The notes under the pieces are model-generated. The model ran no database searches and was not told the origin of the DNA. It was given only the letters and a program-made list of their open reading frames with translations. Below, piece after piece: positions 12,401 to 24,165 of a DNA stretch of 64,000 nt. The stretch is from Centropus unirufus (lineage: Eukaryota > Chordata > Aves > Cuculiformes > Centropidae): assembly GCA_013397695.1 (NCBI GenBank), contig VYZI01000074.1:2156200-2220199 (forward strand), in the 5' to 3' direction. Each line of letters starts with the position of its first letter. Position 1 is the first letter of the stretch. A program made the translations under genes and the position numbers.

Positions 12401-13269
12401 GCAGCCCAATATTGTTACCCTGGGCTCTCAATGGTGAAAAACAAGCACGCTGGGGGAGGGACTTAGTCTTGGCTCGAAATACATGTTTGGGAGTTTTTGT
12501 CTCGATTGACTATAAAGGCAGTTTAGAGTGAGTAACTCCAGTTTAGGCGGTTATCTCCTGAAGTGAGTTTCTGGCATTTGAAGTGAATTTCCCTCAAGTC
12601 TCAAGGAATTGAACACCTAATATCATTGCAGTAATGGTCTTGAGCACTGACCCAGCACTATCTGCAGTGCCAGGGGCTGCTCCTAGTAGGCACTTGGCCA
12701 TGTGCCTCCTCTCTGGCAAGGGGAAGAGTTGAGTGGATGCAAGCCCCACTCTGTTGCTTGGCCTCAGTGCCAGAAGGCAAAGTGGGACTTGTGTTATTTA
12801 GCCAGTATCAACGCAGACTCTGTCACTTGGAAAGGAGGACTTGCAAGTCCCTAAGCCTTAAAAATCTACACTCTAGTGCAGTTTTCAGAAGTGTCTCCAT
12901 TGTATTGGCTCTGCTCTGAAAACAAGATGAGATCTTGCCAGAAATCTTATCTTTAAAAAGGTAATCCTTCTATATTTATTCATGCATTCAGTCTCTTGGC
13001 ATTAAATGCAAATGGAGAATAATCTTTTAAAAGTTTATATAGAGCTCTGCTGCTCTGTATTTTGTTATTTGCTGAAATGATGCCATTGCTGTAGAAGTGT
13101 TTTGGGTTTTTTTAAATATTATTCTCCAGTTTAGTAAGAAGTGTTAGCAAACCTTAGTAACCATTCTTTTCTCTTTAAAATGAGATTCTTTTCACTGAAA
13201 ATTGCAGCAAATTACTGGGTGCTTGATATTTGAATCTCCTGGAAACTCACCCAGCATTGAGTTTGAGCT
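9491..13269. other. Intergenic DNA upstream of CGA, no gene seen
   Basis: About 3.8 kb of AT-rich sequence with no convincing exon, repeat or RNA gene. It may hold distal CGA regulatory DNA, but I cannot point to specific elements from sequence alone. Confidence 0.4.
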
Positions 13270-13480
13270 TGTGAGCTGACCTTTCTTTCATTATGTAAGA
13301 AAAAACCCAATCTTTATGAAAGTCAAGTCGAAGATAAGATCAGCATGGTGGGCTGTTAATTACATAAAGTAGTGTTCAGTCATTAGGTAAAAGGTACAGT
13401 TGATCCTTTGGCTTAGATGTGGGCGAGGAATATGATCCAGCTTTACTGGTATAAAAGGGCAGTGCAACTTTTCATCCCTC
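13270..13480 (+). promoter_or_regulatory. CGA: CGA proximal promoter
   Basis: A TATA box TATAAAAG lies at 13450-13457, about 31 bases before a probable initiator (cctcAgtg, A at 13481). Upstream, in the order known for mammalian CGA promoters, are GCTGACCTTT at 13275-13284 (like the gonadotrope-specific element bound by SF-1), AGATAAGAT at 13332-13340 (GATA site), TTAATTAC at 13356-13363 (homeodomain site at the place of the mammalian junctional element), and the blocks gttgatcc (13399-13406) and ggcttagatg (13410-13419), which I recall from the human promoter. Where the cAMP response element would be, the sequence is gatcagcatgg, without TGACGTCA. The CCAAT-type site reads cattagg. Element assignments rest on memory of mammalian promoters. 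Confidence 0.75.
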
Positions 13481-13579
13481 AGTGTTGGGATTGTACATCC
13501 AAGAGCCAAAGACAGCTCACCTGTGAACACCATCCTGCAGTTCCTCAGCTTTCCGATATATTCCTGTTGAACAAGAGAG
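13481..13579 (+). other. CGA: CGA exon 1, non-coding 5' UTR
   Basis: Predicted from the TATA spacing at the left and a splice donor gagag|gtaata at the right (GT at 13580-13581). The block ctgtgaacaccatcctgca at 13520-13538 resembles the human exon 1 text as I remember it. It holds no ATG, so scanning would pass freely to the start codon in exon 2. With the 7 leader bases in exon 2 the 5' UTR would be about 106 nt. The exact transcription start is inferred. Confidence 0.65.
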
Positions 13580-16500
13580 GTAATATAGTTTTAAATTGTT
13601 TCTGTTAAAGAGGAACAATTATATATTTTTTTGCACATTCTCTTTCCCTTCTTTCCCAAAGTTTTCTTCTTCCATCTTGTCAATGTTTTTACTCTGAAAA
13701 TTAACTTAAAAGATTGTTTCAGGAGTAAACCATCTGTACTCAGGGTTAAACTGGCTTTGCAAGTAAAAGAAAACAAGGTTCTAGAATTGTAATGCAGAAA
13801 AATTGTGATGTTTTGTGATTTCTTATTGGGTCCATTTGTGCTTCATCAGTAACCTTCCGTTTTCCTCCCAGTCAATGGTACTGCCGCCAAATGTAAAATA
13901 TTACACAATCTGTGTTACTAAAGTATGTTTTAGACTCTTTAAATTGCCAGTCATGATTACAGGTGTTAAAGGAAGGGGAAAAAAAAAGGTTAGTCTAGAG
14001 TTCTCAGTCTTCAGTGGTTTGCTACCAGCTGGCTGTGTGCCTAACCCCCGGCTGCAAGGGAAGCGCTGGCACTTGTGATTCACCATCGCTGTGACCCAGC
14101 CATACCTCATGGCCAAGCATCCCAGAAAGAAATGAGCAAAGCATGCAAAGTGTTTAAGTACTGTTGGATATAAAACACTGCCCCCCTACAGAAAATCAGA
14201 GAGAGATGTCCCAGGTTTATGCAGAAAACATCCGGTTGTTTCATACAAGCACTGCTTAGGGTGCCTGTCAAACAAAGCTTGCTGGCACACCTCATCTAGT
14301 GCCACTTGACATGAACGTAAAGACATCCACGGAGTCCCACGTCCGCCTGAACAGAAAAAGCCTTTGCAAATACATGTGATTGCCTGTCTTAATGATAGGA
14401 ACAGATAATATATTAGCTGATTTGCGTGTTGTAAATAGTGAGGTGGGAATTTTAACTGCCGAGGAAGACTTAAAATTACCATCTTTCTAAAGAGCTGCTG
14501 AAATTCAGGCATTGCAAAAGTTTAAGAAAGATGATAATAGAGCAAAATAAAAGCTTCCTTTGGTTTGATGGTGAGATGAAATGGGTAGCGTAGACACTGG
14601 TTTAGCAGCATAGGCACAGACAAAAAACCAAGACCATCAGGCAAAATGGCTGTTGCATTAGAAGAATAGAGAAGATCACATCTGGGTTTTATTGTCAGGT
14701 ATCTGGTGGTTTTGGTAGGAGCCTGGCTGGGTGATTCAATAGAGGAAATGCAAAACTGTGATTTTAATTCCCCTTTTGACTAATGTAATTTAAACAACTT
14801 CCTTCTGGTATTATCTTAAACCCTTATGGTGTACCAAATCATAGCATTATATGTTCTTATTAAAATCAGGATCGAGAATCCCTCTCTGCCTTCAGCAAAG
14901 GGATGATACCAGGCAAGTGGCTTCACTTCTTGGATCACCTCGGGTTTGCCTTTCCCTCCAGATGTGAGCAGGCATTAGCTGAACAATTGCATCATAGTGC
15001 AATGCTTGTAGGGATTCTGCTGGGTAGATGCAAAATCTGCAAATAAATAAGTTATGTGAAAGCTATCTGTGTTTAGTTATATCTTATTTTCTACCATTGT
15101 TCCTGGTTAGAGTTGGCGGTGCCTTCTTGGACCAGTATAACATGCTTAAGTAAGCTCTACACCTAGTCTCAACATCAAGTTCTTTGTTGCTGGCATTATT
15201 GCTAGCATTATCGCACTTCTCATTGTCACTTCATTTTTAGAAATATTTGGGGCTACAATTTGATCTGTCCCTGGGAAATATTTATCATGGAGTAGTAGCA
15301 TTGATGGATGTATTTGGAAAAAGAGGTGCTCTTAAGTAGTTAATTTATTTTTCTTGCTAAGCAGAGAAGCTTTCAGTACCTACAATCCACATGTCCATGT
15401 TGTCAGCCTGGGGTCTCATCCCGCACATCAGTCATTAGCACATCATGCTCTTCAGTGACAGCTTCAGTCTTTTATAGTCAAGGGATAAGGTGGTCTACGT
15501 AGGCACAGAAGAAACTTCAAAAGATTCAGTCACAAGAGTCTGGAGATGCTGTCAGCCCTGCCGTTTAGTCACAACCCAAATAAGTTGTGGATTAGCTCCA
15601 GGCATGGCCTGGAGGGGGATGACTGCAGAGATGGAGAGATGTGCATGATCAGATAACATTTCTGAAAAGGCAGGTAAATAGTTTGGTGGCTGGGAGCTGC
15701 GGGCTTGGGATGCTGCCTGGCGTGCTTGGCTGAAGCCGCTCAGGATCCACTGGGGCCAATGAACCAGGTTCTCCTGAGGAGCCACAGCCAAACACCCTCT
15801 CTCAGGGCGAAGGTGAGCAGTGCTCAGCCCAGGATCCCTCGCAAGGGAAATCCCCTTGTTGAAATTTGCGCTGTGCCTCAGCAACAAAAAGACCCTGGAA
15901 CAGTCCTCCAAGGCAAGGCTGTCCCTGGCCAGCCAGGCTGGGTGAAGGAGTGCTGCTCTCCATGACCTGTACAGGCTGCCCAGCTGTGGGAATTTAATAC
16001 CTCAGCATCCTTTGCATGGCCCTTTTCTCCATGAACCCAATTCCTTCACCATGGGATATAAGTAATTCCTGTTAATTTCTAAAGGAAGGGCTCAGGTCTA
16101 TGGTTTGGAAGAAAATAATTTTTAAGGAGGAAATTCTATTTTCTGAGTGAGAGAATGGGCTGAAACGGTCTTTGACTTAGCACAATAAAACTGTCGGTTC
16201 AATAGGGAGGCTTTAGTATTTCACAAAGAGGGTTTATCTTTAATGTTATGATCTCCCCAGTTATTCATACCAGATATGCATTACCCTGTGCTATAGCTTT
16301 AATCTGAAACAAATACAGTCACACAACTGCATTTTGGTGATATTCTATTTATGGCCACTTCATCCCACGTGCTAGCTGTAGGAGGACAGATGTGCATTGC
16401 CATGTGCAACTTTCTTGCACAAAATTCATCTATTGAGAAGATTTTTAAAAGTTTGAGCTCACCAGGGTTTTTTCTACCAAGCCAGCTTTCTGTAACTCAG

Positions 16501-17456
16501 AACCCAACAGCCAGATTGCTGCATCAGTAAAACAAAACTTAAAATAAATTTTGGTCCAGAAGGTTGCAGTGATGCTGAACACCCTGGAACTCCCCCAAGC
16601 CTCGGCAATGCAGGTGTCTCTGTGGCTGTTTCAAGCCCTCCTGAGCGCCCTCTTGGCACCACGTCTCATTGGGTACTGGGGAGCACAGCCTGTAGCACCT
16701 CCAATTGCCTAAATCGGATGAGCTTTCTCCCGAGGGGCAGGATTGTGAAAATCTCTTTATGGGGACTTTGGCACTAAAGAAGTCATAGAATCACAAAATC
16801 ATTTAGCTGGGAAAGGACTTCTGAGATTATCAAGTTCAACCATAAACCTAACACTGCCAAGACCACTACTAAACCATGTTTCTAAGCACCACATTTAGTC
16901 TTTTAAATACCTCCAGGGGTGGTAACTCAATCACTTCCCTGGGCAGCTGTTCCAGTGCTTGACAACCCTTTTGGTGAAGAAGTTTTTCCTAGTAGGCAAT
17001 CTAAACATCCCCTGGCACAACTTGCTGCCATTTCAGTGTGTCTGGACAAATAATCTGACTCTAAATTCAAGAAATTATGTCCTGATGTGAACTTATTTTC
17101 CCCTAAATTAGTCTTTCCATGTCTCAGATTCTGGAGATTCTTTTGTGTCCTCCATAAACGTTTGCTGGCTTTGCCCAGCCTACCATAAATATTAGACAGG
17201 TACAACTTATTAAGTTTGTGTGTTGTGGCTTATGTTCATATTTAGGGAAAAAAAAAGTTAAGGCCAGGAAGGGACATTTTTGTAATTTTAATGAAGTTAA
17301 TTTTCTGAGCCTATAAAATGCATGACATTTTCAGTTTCCAATCCCAGTTCTAAACTGTTTCTGTTGCATTGAATACTGTACCAGTATTAGCCTAAATACT
17401 GGTACAATACCCAGTGTGAAACAGTCCTTTAAAAATGTGCGTGTTTGTATTTCCAG
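13580..17456 (+). other. CGA: CGA intron 1
   Basis: About 3.9 kb from the donor gtaata to the acceptor gtatttccag ending at 17456. It contains one antisense CR1 copy (16784-17035). No other exon or gene was recognised; open frames such as 15552-15911 (minus) are short and featureless. A second possible acceptor (acag, ending 17460) lies four bases downstream and would not change the protein. Confidence 0.6.
16784..17035 (-). repeat. CR1 LINE 3' fragment in CGA intron 1
   Basis: Antisense CR1 beginning catagaatcaca and running through gggaaaggacttctgag, cctccaggggtggtaactc, cctgggcagctgttccagtg and gaagaagtttttcct. It is 5'-truncated near 17035 and ends about 420 bp before the first coding exon. 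Confidence 0.88.
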
Positions 17457-17463
17457 ACAGATC

Positions 17464-20400
17464 ATGGATTTCTACGGGAAGTACGCAGCTGTCACTTTGG
17501 CCGTGTTGTCTGTATTTCTGCATCTTCTTCGTGCTTTCCCAGATGGAGAGTTTCTCATGCAGGGTAAGATGCTTTCACCAGTCAGAAATAGGGCAATTGC
17601 TCATGAAGACTTTCATATGTTTTGTAAATGTGATGATAGATCTTATTATTCAGTATTCTTGACACTGGGATATGAAAGAGAAGTAAACAAAGGTATTTTT
17701 TAGTATACACTTCCTATTTCTTTTCTAAACATGATTTCTCCAAGTCAAGAGTCTCCCAGATGACCTAGTCCTCATGTTGACATGGATGATCTTAATCCTT
17801 GAAACATTACTGGGTACATCACCGTCCCTATTGGTGATGGGTTGGAGTTTTCTTTTAGCCTATTAACAACATACCCAGCGTTGTCCCTGCTTGAGCTAGT
17901 AACACATCAAGCTGCAAGGGAGTCCCTCAGTCCCTGCCCCATCTGAAGAGTCCATTTCTGACGCGTTTAATAAGGACCCCATTTCTCTGCTGTTACTCCA
18001 GTTTCTGTTAGAAAGCCAGTCAAGTGTTTGGTATCGGGGCAAGGCAACCGAGCGCGCTGTGACAAACGCAGTCACACTCGTAGGTTTGTCAGAAAAGTTG
18101 TCATGATAGTTTGATGAGATTGATTGCTCTGTTGCTACGGTTGGACTCGATGATCTCAAGGATCTTTCAGTGGCAGCAATTCAGTGATTATAAAATAGAA
18201 ACATTTTGGTTTCTCACGTTCCCAAGGTGTAAATGACATCATAACGTCAGGAAGAGCTGAACCATAGCTTCTTCTCATAATGTGCAGTATATCTTTCCTC
18301 TGTAGATCCCAGAATATAGGATGTGGGTGATGTAGCATATTAGGAAGATTTTAGGAGTCTTTTGAAGGGTGTTTGTGATTTTTATTCAGCCTTGAACTGA
18401 ATATAGAAAAATGTGAGCTACAAAAATCTGAGGATCACTGGGCATTTTTAAAACTCTTGATTAGAGTCTTGCCTGAAAACAGGGAATGTCTAAGAAACTC
18501 TACAAATCCTCCTGGTGCTATTGAACTATCTATAGTTAGCAGGGAGTTTTATAGGGACAGCCAGTGTAGCAGACATGCAAGAAACCCTCCACATCTGTCA
18601 ATAAAATTAAATAAGAAAAGCAGAAAAAGATACGATGATACTTGTGCCTTACCTAGAAAGTCGCACTCTGGTTTTACAGCTGGTGCACATTGCAAAGTTG
18701 AAGAACCCTGAAGAGATGAGCTCTGGCATCTGCGCTTTTCTGTTCAGCAGATGTCAAGCAGGAGAGTGCGAAGTTCCTCTTACCACCTGCACTTTCCCTT
18801 TCTTTTTTAAAATGAACATACAGCTGGGACCCAAGTAAAAGTCTCTTCCTCATATTTTTTGTGCCAGGTTGTCCAGAGTGTAAGCTAGGGGAGAACAGAT
18901 TCTTTTCCAAGCCAGGAGCTCCTGTTTACCAGTGCACTGGGTGCTGTTTCTCCCGGGCCTATCCCACTCCGATGAGATCCAAGAAGACCATGCTTGTTCC
19001 CAAGAACATTACATCAGAAGCAACCTGCTGCGTAGCTAAGGCTTTCACCAAGGTAAGAGTGTAAATGAGACCTTTTTAAGCTTGTTTTAGGATGCAATGT
19101 TTAGCTCTAACATGTGAATATGAAGGAATATGTTTTTGCTGGAGGACACAGGGGAGTTACTTGAAGGAAACACCCTTGGCATTTATATCCTTTGCACTTG
19201 GGTTCTTTCTTTTCTCTGAAGAGGAAATTAAAGTGTCAAGCAGTGCCGAGTCTGCTATTCAGCTGGCGTGTGGAAATTGATGCAGTGTCAGTGAAACTAT
19301 TCTGACTCATGACACCTGAAGTTATAGCGATCAACTTCCTGTCCCCTTGTTTTTAACTCTCCAGGATGTGCACCCTTCCCTTAAATGCTACACGGTGTGT
19401 ATTTATTTTAATTAATCATTTTCTGTGTGGCTTTCCTGCATAGGCAAGAGTTGTCTAGGAAGGTGGCTGGTCAATAGTATCAATTAGATATTTAGGACTG
19501 AGGGCCCAAATGCATCTGTGCTCCTTAGATTAATTGAGGTAGTGTTTCCTTTTAACAGTATAACTAAGAGGAAACTGTAAATGTGTGCAATTAGTCTGAG
19601 CATTTAACACTCTCATCTGGGAAGTTCTCTTTAAAGAGAGAGACTGCTAAAACTAATTGTTTTGGGAGTGATTCAGCTCTAGGTGAAGAAACCCTAAATT
19701 TGGTGTAAGAAATGGTGAGCTAGTTAAAACAAGCTGAGGTGTCTCTCCTGTGTTGATCTGAATCAGGCTCATTGTGTGCTAACTGTAGGCTCAGTTTAAT
19801 TACCTGCTCACAGATTTGGTCCAATTGGAAATACCTTGGGATACTCGAGACATCTACATATGGCTGGCAGGCACAAGGCACACAAATAACCTTCTGGAAT
19901 GGCAGCTGGAGGCTTGCAGGTCTCCCCTCTGACATTTCAAAAGGCAATTGACAGCAGAACGGAGTGCTGATTCTCCACTGGCTGTGATAAGAGCCCAGAT
20001 CTCTGACTTACTTATAGACACTTCCAGCTGAACTCATCCTGGCTCTTTATCCAAGTAGAGCACCGATCTTTTTCTCGACCACCAGTATTATACTTGCGCT
20101 GAGGTAGCAACTAGAACTTGGTTGAGATTAAAAATAAAGTTGACTCATCATGTTTGTGGTTTTTCTGTGAAATATTTTAAGGGCACTTCCTGATTTTTCA
20201 TAGCTGGGTTACTTCACACGTCTTGAAAATCAGATGCTTCAAGGAGGGCCAAATTAAGGACACCAAACTGTGCCAGTGTGCACAGTGGCTCTGGAAGCCA
20301 CTGATGATGCAGCTTCACATCCTAATATTCAGGGGCTGATCTAGTATGTGTATCCCAAAAAAGCCTTGTGGACCTTGTGGTTAAGAATAAGGCTTCAGAT

Positions 20401-20560
20401 GTATTTTACTTAAGAATACTGGTTTTGCTGTGTAATTAATCCTAATTATTTGTTATATGTGTGTGTTTTCTTTTTTTTTAAGATTACCCTTAAGGACAAT
20501 GTGAAGATAGAGAACCATACAGATTGTCACTGCAGTACCTGCTACTATCATAAATCCTAA
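17464..20560 (+). CDS. CGA: Glycoprotein hormone alpha subunit (spliced, 3 coding exons)
   Basis: The coding sequence joins 17464-17563, 18868-19052 and 20483-20560 (100+185+78 nt) to give 120 residues plus TAA, the usual vertebrate CGA length. Introns are 1304 and 1430 bp with GT/AG ends: cagg|gtaaga...tgccag|gttg and accaag|gtaaga...tttaag|attacc. Residues 1-24 form a signal peptide with a hydrophobic core, leaving a mature 96-residue chain starting FPDGEFLMQ. All ten cysteines of the cystine-knot fold are present (35, 38, 56, 59, 60, 87, 88, 110, 112, 115), as are both N-glycosylation sites (N80-I-T, N106-H-T) and the C-terminal CYYHKS. The product pairs with LH-beta, FSH-beta or TSH-beta in pituitary gonadotropes and thyrotropes and is secreted. 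The start codon has A at -3 and G at +4. No frameshift or missing key residue was seen. Confidence 0.98.
17564..18867 (+). other. CGA: CGA intron 2
   Basis: 1304 bp, phase 1, splitting the Gly34 codon. It contains a short sense CR1 tail at 18135-18188. Nothing else recognisable. Confidence 0.85.
18135..18188 (+). repeat. CR1 tail fragment in CGA intron 2
   Basis: About 54 bp: ggttggactcgatgatctca, then ggatctttcagtggcagc and attcagtgatt, the CR1 3' end in sense orientation. Only the last few dozen bases of the element remain. Confidence 0.75.
19053..20482 (+). other. CGA: CGA intron 3
   Basis: 1430 bp, phase 0, ending in a strong pyrimidine tract (tttctttttttttaag). I see no repeat or nested gene in it. 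Confidence 0.85.
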
Positions 20561-20825
20561 AGCCTGTCCCTTTGTTAATGATGAAGGATAACGGTGAATC
20601 GAATATTTGTTTTTCAGCTTTTATAGCAGCACTGTGTAAAATCTTATGTATTCTGATCAAGACACTGAGTAGACCTTTGAATAAGATCGATGGCTGTTTT
20701 ATTTCCTCTTTGCTTCTTCGTGCATTTAAGTAAGTTTAATTATTTCCACTAGGGATAAAATACAGCACTTGCATGACAACTGAAGCCTTGATTTATTGTT
20801 ATAATAAACTGTCAGTTAAATCATC
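20561..20825 (+). other. CGA: CGA 3' UTR
   Basis: About 265 bases from the TAA to shortly after the first good poly(A) signal AATAAA at 20803-20808. The cleavage point is estimated 15-20 bases downstream and is not visible directly. Confidence 0.6.
20803..20808 (+). terminator. CGA: CGA polyadenylation signal
   Basis: First canonical AATAAA after the CGA stop codon, 243 bases downstream. Confidence 0.65.
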
Positions 20826-23019
20826 AATGTTTCTCAAGGAAAAAATGACGATTTAATAGCTTAAAACAAAAAAGATTTTACTGCAGTTACTGCCTAAATT
20901 CTTTTATTTGTGGGAGAGGGAGAGGAGGAGGAAGGGAGGGCTTGGAAACTGGACTGAAAAATAAGCAATAATTTCCCCATATTCATTTAGCAATTAGAGT
21001 GTTTTTGAAGACTCAATATTTTGTTCCTTCTGCTTCTTTTCCATTTTCCTGCATGCAGAAATTTTAGCCATATATCAGCCATATATGTGCTGTGCTCTGC
21101 CTTTTGGTGCCACCTTTTATTTCTATTTGAACTTAATTTTTTTCCCATACAGATGGATAAATTGATCCACAATCAGGTGTTATGAAGATTTGTACATTTT
21201 CCTGTTGTAATGTTGGAAAAGAGGAGTGATACAACAGTATTAGCTGCTTAAGGTATGCCTGAGCAGCATGGGATAGGGTTGTAGTAATTCCCAGATGCAA
21301 TGTTCGCGACTCAGATATACAAGTGGGAAAGATAGGGAATAAGTCAGGTGAAAAAAGGACCCTAGAACATGTGAACTTAAAATCATCAACTGGGAAAAGC
21401 AGTTGTTCACTTGTAGTGGGTTGGATCAGTGTACCTGGAGGAGTGGCTTGCAGGTCTGGAACTCACCAATGAGAACTGAAGTGAATTGATTCCCCTGATC
21501 TTCACCCTCATATCTTGTATCTTCACGCTGATATCAGCCTTGCTATGGTTGCTGGCTGCAAGTTGCTTTAAATGTGCTGTCTCAAAAAGCTTTAGATATA
21601 TTTGTGGGGCATTTACCCGCAGCAGCTGCTGAGAAAGTAGCAAGAAGTGCTTCTAATGGAAACAGGGGAGGTTGCCTGTGTTCCAGCTGTGAGGTGGCTG
21701 GTCTGTCCTGGGACGTGGCTGTAGTTGATGTCTGCTGCTGTGGCAAATAACTGAAGTACTTTAGGCCTCCAGGGCTAAATTGTAATGGAACATCTGAACA
21801 GCCCAAGACCAGCAGGATCTAATGGTGGTTTAAATCCACTTTATCTGTGCTTTTGTCTAGTGGAGTGCAAATCCAGTGCTGTTTTCCAAGAATACAGCTT
21901 TATGGAGAAGAAAAGCCTTCTGACAGATAGCGGAGCTGAGGTTCTAGAGGAGCATTATTCAGCATATGCCCTGTAAAACTGATTGGATTGATGCCCATAC
22001 TTTAACCCCCAACTCTATCTCTCTCTGTGAACCACTGATGTGGTCAAGTCCCATGTCCAAGTGCAGAATCATCTACACTGTGGGAGTGGTTTTGCTGACT
22101 TGCTCTTGAAAAAAGCCTCCAGTGTTTATTCCAGAATCTTGCAAGGACACTGATCTTGCTTCACTGATCTTACTATGCTGAAAATTTTCAGTCTTCTGGA
22201 AAGCTTTCCCCTAATATTTTATCTCTATCTCATTGACTTTGACATTACCTTTTTGGTCAAAGGGGAGGTAGTCCACTGGTCTTTAGGACGAGTTTAGTAC
22301 CATTAGCAGCACAGGTTTTCACAGTGAAAAATCTAATTTCTCATACCAAATCCTCACTCAAGACATTAGGAAGATACACATCAAGCAGGCACTACAGCTG
22401 ACTCACAATTCCAAGTTGTACAATTTTGTTACATGTGATTGGTGTGAGCGTTTTGCAAGAGAGCCAGGTCCTGCCTGAGATTTCTGGACAAGGAGAGAGG
22501 AGTGACATGAAGCTGACAGCTAGTTACCTTTTAGTATAATAATAGCATCAGATTTTCTCATAACTTTGACAGGACTGAAAGGGAGAGCAGGGAAATACAT
22601 TTTCTGAAGTTCACTGACAGGGGAGACGTGCCTTTTAGTCCTGCCAGGCTTCTTGGATGACCTTGTACTCAAGTGATCTCCTCTGGCACTACCAAGTACT
22701 TGCTTGTCTATCTATGCTGGTGCTGTTCACAATAGCAGGCTGGTGACAAAGTTTGTTTCCATCTCTTGAATCAATTTCCATATTTTGCATTGGAAAACTA
22801 TAGAAATATTGAATATCAGTAACCAATTTTAGTGAAATCCGCGCTTAAAAGAAGACGTGGGGTGCTCTGGCATCATTCTAGGATGCCTGGTTGTCTCTTT
22901 TTCGTTCTCAACAGCTTTTCCCTCTTGCTTGAACAAAGCCATTTAGTCGTGAACTTCCCAGCTCGTGGATCCCTCTCCCCCCTAAGGTGACCTGAGGCAT
23001 CAAAAGCTCGCCAAGTTCA
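20826..23019. other. Intergenic, no gene seen
   Basis: This stretch contains a purine-rich tract (about 20911-20941, gggagagggagaggaggag) just after CGA. The rest appears unique, with no supported exon or repeat. Confidence 0.4.
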
Positions 23020-23520
23020 GACTGTGAGGGTACGTGGAATGCGGGAGCATCCGCCTCTTTGTCACCTGGCTTCAACTCTTCAGAAGCGCCAACACACGAC
23101 GAGGAAAGTGGTAAAAGACACACGCAGGAACCCAAACCTAACAGCAGGCGTTAAGGGGGACAATGAGGAAGATCAGAGCTCTCCAGCCCCTTGGCTGATG
23201 GGCCATTAGCGATGTCCCCCGGGCGTTCGGGATGTCCCCTCCCCGTCTCAGCCCGAGCTTTCCAACCCGAGGGAAGGGGGAGCTTCTGCCCCCGGTGCCG
23301 AATTCCTTGCGGGACAGCAGAAGGGGCTTGCGGGACTGGGCAAAGCTTGTTAGGGGGTGGCTGGAGAAGGGCCAAAGGTGGGCATCAGGGTGGCCTGGGG
23401 ACGGGCAAGGGTGGGAAAACTGAGGAGAGGAGGATTAAAGGGGCAGTCGCGTGGGAAAAGTCCCAGGCAATGCTCTCGCTCTGCGTGATCGCAGCAGCCC
23501 GTCCTGTGGTCTGACGAATT
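23020..23520. other. CpG-island-like patch
   Basis: By hand count about 27 CpG dinucleotides fall in roughly 490 bases of GC-rich sequence, densest at 23205-23310 (cccccgggcgttcggg). The flanks are AT-rich and CpG-poor. It starts about 2.2 kb past the end of CGA. No open frame in it looks like a known protein, and I see no TATA box or strong donor that would fix a promoter direction. It could be an orphan island, a regulatory element or a promoter of an unannotated non-coding RNA. Confidence 0.55.
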
Positions 23521-23639
23521 CCTTTACTTAGGTGGTTTTTTTTTCCTGTGTAACCTCACTTTCTATCCTATGTGAGAGTGCGTCGTGGATGAAAATATTT
23601 CACAGTTATGATTCAACAGTAATTTTGGGCTCATTGATA

Positions 23640-24165
23640 ATTTAAGGTATACCAAATATTTGAATCTTTAGCAGTACTTATTCATAAATCAATTATGCAT
23701 TTAGCAAGGTGATTGTATGGAATCTATTATAATCAAACCAGCAACTTACAGGTTCAAAACCGACAAGAATCACTGCTATTTATTACACGGCATCATAGAT
23801 ATAGAGACCAATATATATATAAAACCATACAAAGATATATCAATATTTCAGCACATCAGTGGGTAGAAAAGTGAGAGATAGAGAGGTTGGCCTGAAAATT
23901 CCCCTGGCAATTTCTACCAGATATATCAGAGCACCTCATCTGGGCAGAGTGGGATGCTTTGGCACCCTGAGTGGCCGCCTTTATACAACTGGATTTCTTC
24001 CTGTGTTCCTCTGGAACAAAGTAGGCAAGAAAGGGGAGGGAAGGTGTTCCAAGTGCATCAGTGGTTGTGCTAAGCAGCCTAGAGTTGTCTGTGCAGCCTG
24101 CTGGGTTCAAGGAGGAATTGCGCCACCACAGAGTGCTGCAAAGTCCAAGTGTTAATAACTGGAGA
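23640..24165. repeat. Unidentified LTR-like repeat, copy 2
   Basis: Shorter relative of the block at 3466-5112, in the same orientation. Shared segments run in the same order, including identities 23888-23905 (with 4080-4097) and 23978-24000 (with 4837-4859). It lacks the internal duplicated segment of copy 1. It lies directly beside the CpG-rich patch. No coding capacity was seen. Confidence 0.6.

Noticed and set aside
1..13269. ZNF292 first exon, expected left of CGA by analogy with human
   Set aside because: No zinc-finger coding sequence or CpG-island promoter was seen in this stretch; it is probably beyond the window.
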